Shown in pieces: positions 1-8,900 of a DNA stretch of 64,000 bases; within the stretch, counting starts at the first letter, position 1; each line of letters opens with the position of its first letter. The position numbers and the translations under genes are program-made. The stretch is from Rhynchopus euleeides (taxonomy: Eukaryota > Euglenozoa > Diplonemea > Diplonemida > Diplonemidae): the NCBI GenBank assembly GCA_963210315.1, contig OY723263.1, positions 2,046,001-2,110,000 of the forward strand. The letters are read 5' to 3'. The notes below the pieces were generated by a model. The model was given only the letters and a program-made list of their open reading frames with translations, was not told the DNA's origin and ran no database searches.

Positions 1-286
1 GCTCCGCCCCCCAGACCCCCCTGCGTAAAAACATTGCACCAGACCGGTTTTTTGGTCGAGAGTCCAAACTTTCAAAGCAGCTGCTGCGCCTGCCCCACCA
101 AGCAGCCTCAGTACGACAGGACGCGCGCAGGCACCGGGCCCTCTCAGATTCTGGGAGGGTTTGCGCGGGTCGCGCGCGCCGAAGGCGCGCGCGAAAAATT
201 TTCAAAACCAGAAAAACCGGAAAACGGCGCCAGAAAAAAAGTCTATCTTATACCCTGCACCACACACATCATAAAAAAACACACAG
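1..286. repeat. Intron-resident repeat: GC palindrome module and GAA-loop hairpin
   Basis: The window opens inside a module (bases 1-25) that recurs at 50.1, 50.25, 58.4, 58.95 and 61.75 kb: a GC palindrome GGGGGC-TCC-GCCCCC followed by CAGACCCCC. A perfect 10-bp stem with a GAA loop follows at 171-193, trailed by an A/T tract. The stretch ends at a good 3' splice site (acacag at 281-286), so it probably sits in an intron of the cysteine protease, whose upstream exons lie outside the window. No coding potential seen. Confidence 0.55.
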
Positions 287-429
287 TGACGCACGTGAAG
301 AACCAGGGCCAATGCGGATCCTGTTGGGCATTCAGCAGGGGGACAAGTGACTCACCGCCTCCACGCGGTGTTCCCCGGGCAACGGATAACCTTGTGGTTT
401 CCGGCTAAAGGTGAGCGACGAAGGAAGTA

Positions 430-1144
430 CCGTCACTCAAGTTTTGTTGGTGGGGTAATATATTGGTGGGGTAAATATGTTGGTGGGGTACTAATTTGGT
501 GGATTTGGGGCTCTGAAAAAAGTTGGTGGGTTATTACCCCACCAACATAATTACCCCTGGGGCGCATTGTACTTGGCGATTTTTTCTGGCACCTGGGATT
601 TGGAGCCCCCTGCCCACCCACCCCGACTGCGCGTACGCATGTGCGTACGCCGTCCGCACTTTCTGAAACCGCGCTGCGTACGCGTACGCAGAAATTGCGT
701 ACGGCTGGTATTCCAGGTCTCTCAGCACACAGTAGGCCACCCAGTAGGCTGAGCCCTGGCCTTTGCTCTTGCCTTTCACAGACGGTTCCTTCGCGCACAA
801 GTGCAAAAGGTACGATTACCTACTCGAAGGCTCGAAGGCTGCTGAGGTTGACGACCGATTTGGTGTGCGGACATGGCCGTCTCTTGTACTACATAGACTG
901 CCGTTTGCAGGCGCCGCACGCCCACGCGTACGCCGTATGCATTTTCTGGAAAACGTAGCCATCAGCCGGGCCCCTTAGGCGTTCGCCACGAAAACGGTAG
1001 TCAGCGATGCGCATTGGGGTAATAAATTGGTGGGGTAGATTTGTTGGTGGGGTAAATATGTTGGTGGGGTACTAATTTGGTGGATTTGGGGGTTCTGGAA
1101 GAAGTTGGTGGGTTATTACCCCACCAACATTACTTGAGTGACGG
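430..1144. mobile_element. Non-autonomous TIR element with TA duplication (Tc1/mariner-like)
   Basis: The ends are inverted copies: CCGTCACTCAAGT at 430-442 and its complement at 1132-1144. They extend with two mismatches into the TTGGTGGGGTAATA motif, giving about 32 bp of terminal inverted repeat. Both ends are flanked by TA (428-429 and 1145-1146), the Tc1/mariner target. A roughly 115-bp block of GTTGGTGGGGTAA(A/T) repeats is present in direct orientation near both ends (about 443-552 and 1018-1130). No transposase frame, so a MITE-like passenger. Confidence 0.65.
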
Positions 1145-1156
1145 TAAGTAGGGGTT

Positions 1157-1745
1157 GGCGGCAGTTGGCCGCGACGTGCGACCTACGCGATGGGCGTAGG
1201 GGCGTACGGGGTGTCGGGGCGTGGCGTGCCTCCCCTGTCGGGAGGCTGTGGACGGAGGTATCGGGCGGCAGTTGGCCGCGACGTGCGACTTACGTGTTGG
1301 GCGTAGGGGCGTACGGGGTGACGGTGCGTGGCGTACCTCCCTCGTTGGGAGGTTCTGAACGGAGGGGCGGCAGTTGGCCGCGACGTACGACCTGCGCGTT
1401 GGGCGTAGGGGCGTACGTACAGACGGTGAGGTGGCTCCCCTGGTCGGGGGGCAGGATGCAGGTCGGGCGGCAGTTGGCCGCGACGTGCGACCTGCGCGCC
1501 AGGCGTAGGGGCGTACGGGGTGACGGTGCGTGGCGTGTCTCCCTTGTCGGGAGGCTCTTGACGGAGGTATCGGGCGGCAGGTGGTCGCGACGTGCGACTT
1601 ACGCGTCGGGCGTAGGGGCGTACGGGGTGTCGGTGCGTGGCGTACCTCCCTCGTTGGGAGGTCGTGAACGGAGGGGCGGCAGTTGGCCGCGGCGTGCGAC
1701 CTGCGTGCATGGCGTAGGGGCGGACGCACAGACGGTGTCGAAGGC
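1157..1745. repeat. Tandem repeat with 309-bp higher-order period
   Basis: A GCAGTTGGCCGCGACGTGCG-type core recurs at about 1161, 1268, 1370, 1470, 1577 and 1679. Spacings are 107, 102, 100, 107 and 102, so three unlike monomers repeat as a 309-bp trimer. Each monomer has a short GTAGGGGCGTACG segment and a CTCCC-GGGAG stem. Long frames run through it in several phases because 309 is divisible by three; I regard them as non-coding. Confidence 0.75.
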
Positions 1746-2779
1746 GCGTCTCCTTTGCAGGAGACTTGTTGCGGGCGAGATGTCGGAGAAGGAGCCCATC
1801 TCAGATTGGTTTTTGTTGTTATCATCCCCTCCCTCTCCCTGTTTTGGGCAGCGTGATGCAGACGGGGCCTGCACCCGAGCGGGTTCTCTGGTGTACATGC
1901 CTTACAAGTGATTCTGGACGCAATCCTTCGGCCTCTATTCCGGCCGCAGTGTGGAATGCCTGTATTGTGATGAAACGTGGTTGGGTAAGCTGGGGAGGGA
2001 CGATCTGGGGGAAGTGCCCTTGGGGCTTCACCAGGCCTGTGTGCGTTGGCTCAGTGTGTGGAGCGGTGCCCTTTTGTTTTTGTTTGTCCTCTCCCCCTCG
2101 CATCTTTCTGGGTGAGGAGGTCGTTCATTTTCTCCAGTCTTTATCTGGGACGGCCGCCCACCGTTGGCTACACCACTTTTGATGTGGTCATAAATACGAC
2201 TCTACAACCTGTTGGGCATTCAGCACCACCGGTGGGATTGAGGGCCAGTGGAAGCTTTCCGGGAAGACCCTGACGTCTGTGTCGGAGCAGGAGCTGGTGT
2301 CGTGCGACAAGGTGGACTCTGGCTGTGGCGGCGGTCTGATGGACAACGCGTTCAAGTGGCTCATCAAGAACCACGGTGGGCAGATCGTGACGGAGGCCTC
2401 GTACCCGTACAAGTCGTCGCTCGGGATCCGCCACACGTGCGAGGACGTGTCGACCAAGACGGTGGGTGCCACGATCTCGAGCTACAAGGACATCACGCAC
2501 ACGGAGGCGCAGATGAAGGCGTTCGTGTCGACGAGCGGCCCTCTGTCGATCGCTGTGGACGCCAACAAGTGGCAGACGTACTCGGGCGGTGTGATGACGA
2601 ACTGCTGCTCGGGCAGGTGCCAGCTGGACCACGGTGTGCTGATTGTCGGGTACGGGGACAACTACTGGATCGTGAAGAACTCGTGGGGGTCGAGCTGGGG
2701 TGAGTCTGGCTACATCCGCGTGTCCTACGGCAGCAACGAGTGCGGGCTGAACGAGTCCCCCTCCACGTCTGTGGTCTGA

Positions 2780-3488
2780 AGCGTGCTGCCCACGCGTGCA
2801 TCAGCGTGAACATGATCGCGAGCTTGAGCATGTGCTTGGGCTTGATGATGTGCACAGCTGGTGCGCTCCCTCCTCGGCTCGAACGACGCCCACAAGCGGG
2901 TGCACCGCGGCCCCTCCAAGCCGTGCCTACCCTCGCGAGCAGCGTCGCAGCCCTGGTGGCCGCATACACAACTCGTGTGTTGTCACAAAACTATTTGACG
3001 AGTCGCTTCTTCGATTTCGACTGCGACTGCGGCAGCGACTGAATGTGTGACGTCGCTGTCTGTTTCTGTTTCCATTTTCGCTTTCATTGTCTCGCTTTGT
3101 TGTGTTCCAACCGTGCTGTTCTGCACCCATCGCTGTGCATGCACTGCGTGCATGGCGGGTGGTGTCGGAGCCGTTGTGGTTGCGTGACGGGTGAACCATT
3201 CTGTGTCCGTGCTCTTGTTGCACCCTTCGAGTGGCGTGTGCTGACAACGACCCTGCAGCCCTCCCCCAGCCAAGCTGTGGGACCACGGCCCCTGCAGCCC
3301 TGTTCCAAGCTGCCGCGTGTACCATACTACAGACGCGTAAAACAGTAACGACACCCCCATCCCCCACCCCACTTTGGCATGCCATCTCCACCTGCGCCTT
3401 GCTCACACCACCACCGCACATCATGTATACAAACTCCTCCCGGGGATTGTCTCCACGATCCACTGAACCACATACGAACGTGCCGGAT
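2780..3488. other. Intergenic region, nothing recognised
   Basis: From the protease stop to the start of the segmental duplication I see no coding frame with protein-like composition, no RNA gene and no clear repeat. Confidence 0.5.
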
Positions 3489-3508
3489 GTCGCACCCACC
3501 CCCACGCA

Positions 3509-3543
3509 CAGGATATATATCTGATACAGTTCTCTCAAGATCA
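3509..3543 (+). promoter_or_regulatory. TATA-like core promoter, duplicated
   Basis: The sequence CAGGATATATATCTGA lies about 20-35 bases before the ATG and is preserved in both copies of the duplication (again at about 14502-14536), followed by the same AGTTCTCTCAAGATCA leader. If it is the TATA box, the 5' untranslated region would be very short. Confidence 0.4.
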
Positions 3544-4935
3544 ATGGTGTCGCGGAGCCTTCTTGCGGCATGTGTGTTGCTGGCCGCTGCCACCACATCA
3601 CACGGCGACCTGGTCGTGGCGACTGTGGATTCTCACAGCTTTGGCAGGCATGACGGCAAGAGCACCTTCAGACTGAACCTCGACGACCCAACAGTAACGA
3701 CACCAATGCCGGACACACCCGTGTCGACGCCTGCACCAACTGACGCACCCACACCTGCACCGACAGCTGCGCCGACTAACGCGCCGACAGCTGCACCAAC
3801 TGACTTACCGACGAGCGCGCCAACTGATGCACCGACACCTGCACCGACTAATGCACCGACTGATGCGCCGACTTACGCACCGACAGCTGCACCGACTACC
3901 GCGCCGACTGATGCGCCGACTGATGCACCAACTGACGCACCGACGAGTGCACCGACAGCTGCACCAACTGACGCGCCGACAGCTGCACCGACGAGCACAC
4001 CAACGCCTGCACCAACTGACGCACCCACACCTGCACCGACGGACAGACCCGTGTCGACACCTGCACCGACTGATGCACCGACGCCTGCGCCGACTGACGC
4101 ACCGACACCTGCACCGCCTGCTCCGACACCACCCCGTGTGTGCACTACGGACGCGGCCTGCCGTGTGTTCGGTGACGGGGCTGCCAAGTGCACGTCGTCT
4201 CAGCACTGTGCCTGCGGGACCCACTCAGGCAAGCTGTGCGACGTCAGCGATACCGAGCCTGTACCTACTGGCGTGCACATGAGTGTCGGGATCACGTTGC
4301 AGGTGGCGTGCGACCGTGCCGGCTCGCAGGCCCTGCTGGACACCCTGCGTGCTGAGGCCACTGCACGTGGCGCACAGGATGTGTCTGCCGGTGCCTCCTG
4401 CGGGACCCTGTCCGTCGCACTGTCTGGGGTGGTGCCTGACGCGACGACCGCCGCAACGGCTGATGCACTTGTCGACGCTCTCGGTGCAGCTGCTGTGGTA
4501 CACTCCAACCTTACAAAGGTCACGCACGCCTCGCAGCTCGACCCCTTTGTTCAAACCGCACAGCAGAGTGGCAAGAACACAAGTGCAGTGTGCACGCAGG
4601 AAGCACTCAGCACAATGGAGACGTATGACCGGCGCTGTCTTGTCATCAGCTGCAGCGATGGGTTTGTCCTGCGTGTTGAGACACGAGACGGGAAGGACTA
4701 CCAGACGTGCGCACGTGTCCCTGTGGACACGCCGGTGCCGCCACCTGCCAGCACACCTGCCCCTGACGCAGGGGATGACGACCTGAGTGGTGGTGCTATC
4801 GCAGGCATTGTGGTGGGCTGTGTCGGTGCCGTGGCTGTGTTGGCTTTTGTGCTGGTGTGGTATGTGGGACGTGCCGCAGGTTCGAAGCAGCAGGATCAGC
4901 AGGCCAGCCACCCGACCGAGCCTGCTGATGCGTAA
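3544..4935 (+). CDS. Secreted/type I membrane Thr-Pro-rich surface protein
   Basis: A 463-residue protein. The start chosen begins with a signal peptide (MVSRSLLAACVLLAAA, cleavage near SHG), unlike the longer upstream frame. Residues about 58-195 are dozens of degenerate APT/TDAPT units, a likely heavily O-glycosylated stalk. A Cys-rich EGF-like module follows (about 200-236, CRVF...CTSSQHCACG...LCD). A globular region of about 160 residues with further Cys comes next, then a Pro linker, a single transmembrane helix (about 415-440, GAIAGIVVGCVGAVAVL) and a short tail. The topology suggests a cell-surface or wall-associated glycoprotein; I recognise no enzyme domain. A nearly identical paralogue lies 11 kb downstream. 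Confidence 0.85.
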   Translation: MVSRSLLAACVLLAAATTSHGDLVVATVDSHSFGRHDGKSTFRLNLDDPTVTTPMPDTPVSTPAPTDAPTPAPTAAPTNAPTAAPTDLPTSAPTDAPTPAPTNAPTDAPTYAPTAAPTTAPTDAPTDAPTDAPTSAPTAAPTDAPTAAPTSTPTPAPTDAPTPAPTDRPVSTPAPTDAPTPAPTDAPTPAPPAPTPPRVCTTDAACRVFGDGAAKCTSSQHCACGTHSGKLCDVSDTEPVPTGVHMSVGITLQVACDRAGSQALLDTLRAEATARGAQDVSAGASCGTLSVALSGVVPDATTAATADALVDALGAAAVVHSNLTKVTHASQLDPFVQTAQQSGKNTSAVCTQEALSTMETYDRRCLVISCSDGFVLRVETRDGKDYQTCARVPVDTPVPPPASTPAPDAGDDDLSGGAIAGIVVGCVGAVAVLAFVLVWYVGRAAGSKQQDQQASHPTEPADA

Positions 4936-5958
4936 CCCTGCACCCCTTGCCCCTTGCAGCATCAGCACCATGTGCACACGCCTGGTGTATCATGCTGATC
5001 TGTTGGGCTATGATTCTTTGCCCCTTCTTCCTCTTTCGCGTGTGACGGTGATGTCGCACTGTTGGTATCCGTCCGTCTTGCCTAAGTGCATACGCCCCGT
5101 GTGCCTGCTGGAGCACTGCTCCATCATGCACCAGCCGAGGCAACCGGTGGCAGACTGCACGCGGTGGGTATTTGTCTCTCTCAGAATTATTGAAGTCATT
5201 GTGCTTTCCTGCAAACTAACGACCAGCCCTTTGCCCTGCTCCACGGAACCTGCACGCCTGCGTGCAGCCTCTTGGCCAAAGGTGCTGGTCGGTTCTGCAG
5301 CCCTTTCCCCATCCCACAACACGGCCTCTTTACATCCAGAGCAACCCTTCTTCGTGATGCCAGAAACACATCAGAGCAGAGCCTTGCCTGCAGCTGGAAG
5401 GTGCGGGTGTGCCCCTCCCTGCTGTGGCTGAGAGGGAGGCACGGCAGTCCCACACGGCATCTCTTCGGCAAGGCAATGTTCAGCTGGGTTGTTGCTGTTA
5501 CTTTTGTTGATCTTCTTGCTGTTGTTGATCTTCTTCCGTGTTTACCCGGCCCAGTCTGCTGGTTGCTGTGTTTGCAACGCAGCAACAAAGCACACCAAGC
5601 CGTCGATGTTCATCCCCTGCCCTCTCATCGCATTGACCCCGCGAACCCATCCCGATCCCTGGTCCTATGTTCTGCAGGTTGGAGAACACCGCCTGCTTCT
5701 ACCGAGAGCTGCCTCCTTGACAAGGCCAAACACGGCACACACAGTGCACTGTGCCTCACAGGTCCCCGAAGAGAAGACGAATCAGTTGTGTCTTGTCGAT
5801 GTCATCTTCCCTGGGGCAGTCTCACTGACGCCCACCCCGCACCCCCTACTTTCTGCTTTTATGTGTCTCGCCCGGGGCCACCCAACACACCACCCTGCAG
5901 GGTTGCCTCCGAGGCTGAATGATGTCTCTGGTGCGGTCGCACACAGGCTGAGGCAGCC

Positions 5959-8900
5959 ATGGTACATGACGAGGCCGATGTCACCAGCTTTACGACTAAA
6001 GACAGCACCTCCGACCAGCCTCCTGCCTGGGGCAACTGGGATGACCATGACCATGACTCGCCTGTTTCGGAACCCGACGCGTCGCGCACGCTGGCTTTCG
6101 CACGGGAGACCCGCTGGGCTCTGGAAGATGTACCCACCGTCCAGACCGGCGGCGAATCCACCCGACGCGGATCCCTTTTTGCCTCATTCAGCGACCGCCG
6201 AGCATCGAACGTGCCCCTGCACCGCCCCTCCCTCAGCGTGGCCACAAAGCGGCCTTCCGCGACCCCGCCCATCCTCTGCCTCTCTCCGGGCGGCGCGCGA
6301 CGCCTGACTAAGATCGAAGCCGCTGTGGAAAAGGCCGAAGTATCGCCCCCCTTCAACATGGGCCCCCTCGACTGCCTCCTCACGTGGCCTGCCACACGGG
6401 ACGACCTTGCGTGGCTCCTCCGCACCTCTGCCGAGGTGCACATCGTCGCTGTCCTCTGTGCCTACTACGTCCTCGCCATGCCTGTTCTGGGGTGGAATGC
6501 CGTCAACGTCGCCACCGCTGCCTGCAGCTTGGCCATCTCCATCGCCTCGGTTGTCTCCGCCTGCCTCGGGCGGCAGGCCCACCTCCTCCCCGTCAACATG
6601 CTGCTGCTGCACGCGGCCCCCGTCATCGCTTTCCTCCGCGCCGCCGGCACCCTCCCCACAACGGGCGTGGCCGCCCTCCTCGTGGCCCGTGAATCTACCC
6701 TCTCCCTCGCCGCAGTCTACCTGTCACGCAGCGTGGAGAAGACACGCCCTGCTGTGTGGGTCGGATCTGTCCTCCTCAGCCTTGCCATTGCCGGCGGTTT
6801 GATGCTCGTCGAACGCAGGTGGGAGGGCGGGCCCCTGGCAGACGACCTGGCTGAAGCAGAGATCCGCGGCGACTCTGTCCTCGCATGGATGTGCCACGCA
6901 GCGGTGCTGCTGGTCATATTCCGGCATGCCGACGTGTCGCAGCGGATCGAGATGCAGTTCCTCCTGAAGCAGCCCTCCTTCGTGTCGCGCCCCGACGACA
7001 CAACGACGGTGGCGACGTTGGAGACGGACGCCATCAGCAGGCCCAGCCTCACCCTCGGGTCGCGCCTCTCGTTCATGCGGCAAGGCTCCCAGACCAGCGG
7101 GCACAGGGGATCGGGGAGCCTGCGCATCGTGGACCTGAACCATCAGATGCGGCAAAGCCTGGATGGCCTCCGGGCTCTGCCGAAGCAGTCGGAGGATCGC
7201 CGCCGCAACAAGGGTGCCACGTCGACCTCGCTGTGGCAGAGAGCGTCGCGCAAGGGGACCGAGCCCCCCGAGGCTGAAGACCTTTCGGTTCTGTCTGAAA
7301 ATGGCTCGCCAGTGCCTTCGACAGATACGACCGGGTCGCTGCCCAGCTTCTCCTGTGCGTACACCACAACCGCGGCCAGCCAGGATGGGAGCATGGTGAA
7401 CAACCTCAGCAGCCTGTCCATCCCAGGGTCGATGACCGTCTGCCCCACTGTCGAGGCCTCGTCGGGCGCCTCGGCTGCCCGCCTGCATGAGTCCAGCAAC
7501 AGCGATACAGTGTCAAAGTTTGATGTTCAGCAAACCCATAGCAACCCAGTGCGCCTGCCTGCCCCAAGCGTGAGTATTTCGCGGAGGCGCCAGTCGCGGG
7601 GCGCCACGGTCCCCGTGGTCAAGGCTGGCGTGCAGGACAATGCGAATGAATGTACCGAGTTGATCGACATGGGAGAGGTGGAGGAGGAGGCGGTGGTGAC
7701 CGAGTTGCCCCACAAGATCCGGCGCGTCAGCATTAAGGATGTGCCCGAGGTGATGTCCGATGTGGACAGCTCAGGCAACAGCAGCTTATCGTCGTCAGTG
7801 CGTTCGGATCATGGGTCCGTGTCTGCCATCGCCCACGCCAAGATGCGGGCGGGGCAGCTGCGGTCTGAAATGAGCTTCACAGCAAGCCGATCCGACATGA
7901 TGACGAGCAAGGTGGAGGCCATTAACCTGGCCCGCGAGCTCCGGAACATCGCCTCTAGCCGCTGGTCCCGCGATTCCGGTTGTTCGGGCCCGACCCTCAA
8001 GGTGCCAACAATCCCCGTGCAACCTGCCCGTATGGTGGTACGCCAGGCCCAGACCGGCGAGAACATGGGCAAGCGCCTGCAGAAGGAGGCGTCTGAGCTG
8101 TTTACCTCCTGGGATGACATCTGCTCTGATGAAGTTTCCTACCAGCAGCAGCTGATGCAGGTGTGGGATCTGCTGGATGCCGTGTCGGCCACCACGGGCA
8201 CGGGGTACCTGTGTGAGGCGGAGGTGCAGACCGCCCTGGAGATGTGCGGGGTGGAGATGTCCCCCGAGGACCGGGATGACTTCAGCTCCTTCTGCATCGA
8301 GGATGGCTTCGCCAACTTCGTCATGTTCTGCGCGACGTTTGAAGACTTCCGAAGCGAAGGCGTGTTCACCTGTGTGTACAGCCGCCCGCGGATATCTGCG
8401 ATGTGCCTGTCGGCGGAGGAAAAGTCTTCTCAGATGAAGGCACAGCACGAGTGTGACCTGCTTGCCCCCAACGCCCCCCTGACGAAGGATATGGTCCGGC
8501 AGGTGCTCGAGGCGATGTCGCTGCCCTCCGAGCCAGCTGACCTGCGCGCCCTGATGGAGGAGATTGGATCAGACGATGCGATAGAGCCGCATGATCTGGT
8601 CGCTCTATTCAATGCGAACCATTTTGATCACCAAGCTGACCAAGACGATGCGTCGTTTATTCAGGTTGTGCGGAAAGCCGTGGAGAGGGGGACATGCTTC
8701 AAATCGTCAGACCAGCAGCTGCACGATCGTGCCCGTGTTGCCCATGAAACTCTGGAGAGGAAGCTGCCACTGGTGTGGCTGTACACCCTCGCCACGCTGT
8801 GCCTCGCATCCTTCGAGCTGTGCTTTGGTGTGCGGCAGATTCCGGTGGTGGCTTTGGTGTACATCATGTCTGACGCCATTCTCGTGGCGTGGGTCATCAA

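Larger units (their letters stand above)
338..2225. mobile_element. 1.89-kb insertion flanked by 18-bp direct repeats
   Basis: The DNA between the two copies of the 18-bp repeat has no counterpart in papain-family proteins and breaks the reading frame. An 18-bp target duplication is long for cut-and-paste elements and would suit target-primed retrotransposition, but no poly(A) tail or reverse transcriptase is visible. The ends are not inverted repeats of each other. Inside are a smaller inverted-repeat element (430-1144) and a tandem array (1157-1745), so the insert is composite. The part from 1746 to 2207 holds no recognisable feature. Confidence 0.55.
287..2779 (+). pseudogene. Papain-family (C1A) cysteine protease, interrupted in the catalytic motif
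   Basis: The exon at 287-337 encodes VTHVKNQGQCGSCWAFS, containing the oxyanion-hole Gln and the catalytic Cys. The remainder (2210-2779) restarts at CWAFSTTGG and runs to the end of a normal C1A domain: SEQELVSC, CGGGLMDNAF, catalytic His in LDHGVLIVGYG and catalytic Asn in YWIVKNSWG. It stops at 2777-2779. The 18 bases CCTGTTGGGCATTCAGCA occur at both 320-337 and 2208-2225; removing one copy plus the DNA between gives a perfect uninterrupted domain. No matching GT-AG pair inside the duplicated bases would remove the insert precisely, so this copy looks interrupted, unless an unusual intron or the other haplotype rescues it. The prodomain and signal peptide are upstream of the window. The active form would be a lysosomal or secreted endopeptidase. 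Confidence is high for family, moderate for disruption. Confidence 0.8.
3489..5845. repeat. Segmental duplication, copy 1
   Basis: This block and 14487-17075 are direct near-copies covering the promoter, the whole surface-protein gene and about 0.9 kb of 3' flank. Similarity starts abruptly at the GTCGCACCCACCCCCACGCA segment and fades around a shared CCTGGGGCAGTC. Copy 2 is longer mainly because its Thr/Pro repeat tract is longer. The 3' part (4936-5845) contains no separate gene I can support. Confidence 0.9.

Noticed and set aside
1138-1911. 257- and 231-codon frames over the 309-bp tandem repeat
   Set aside because: Open on both strands only because the repeat period is divisible by three; Arg/Pro-rich translation with no motif.
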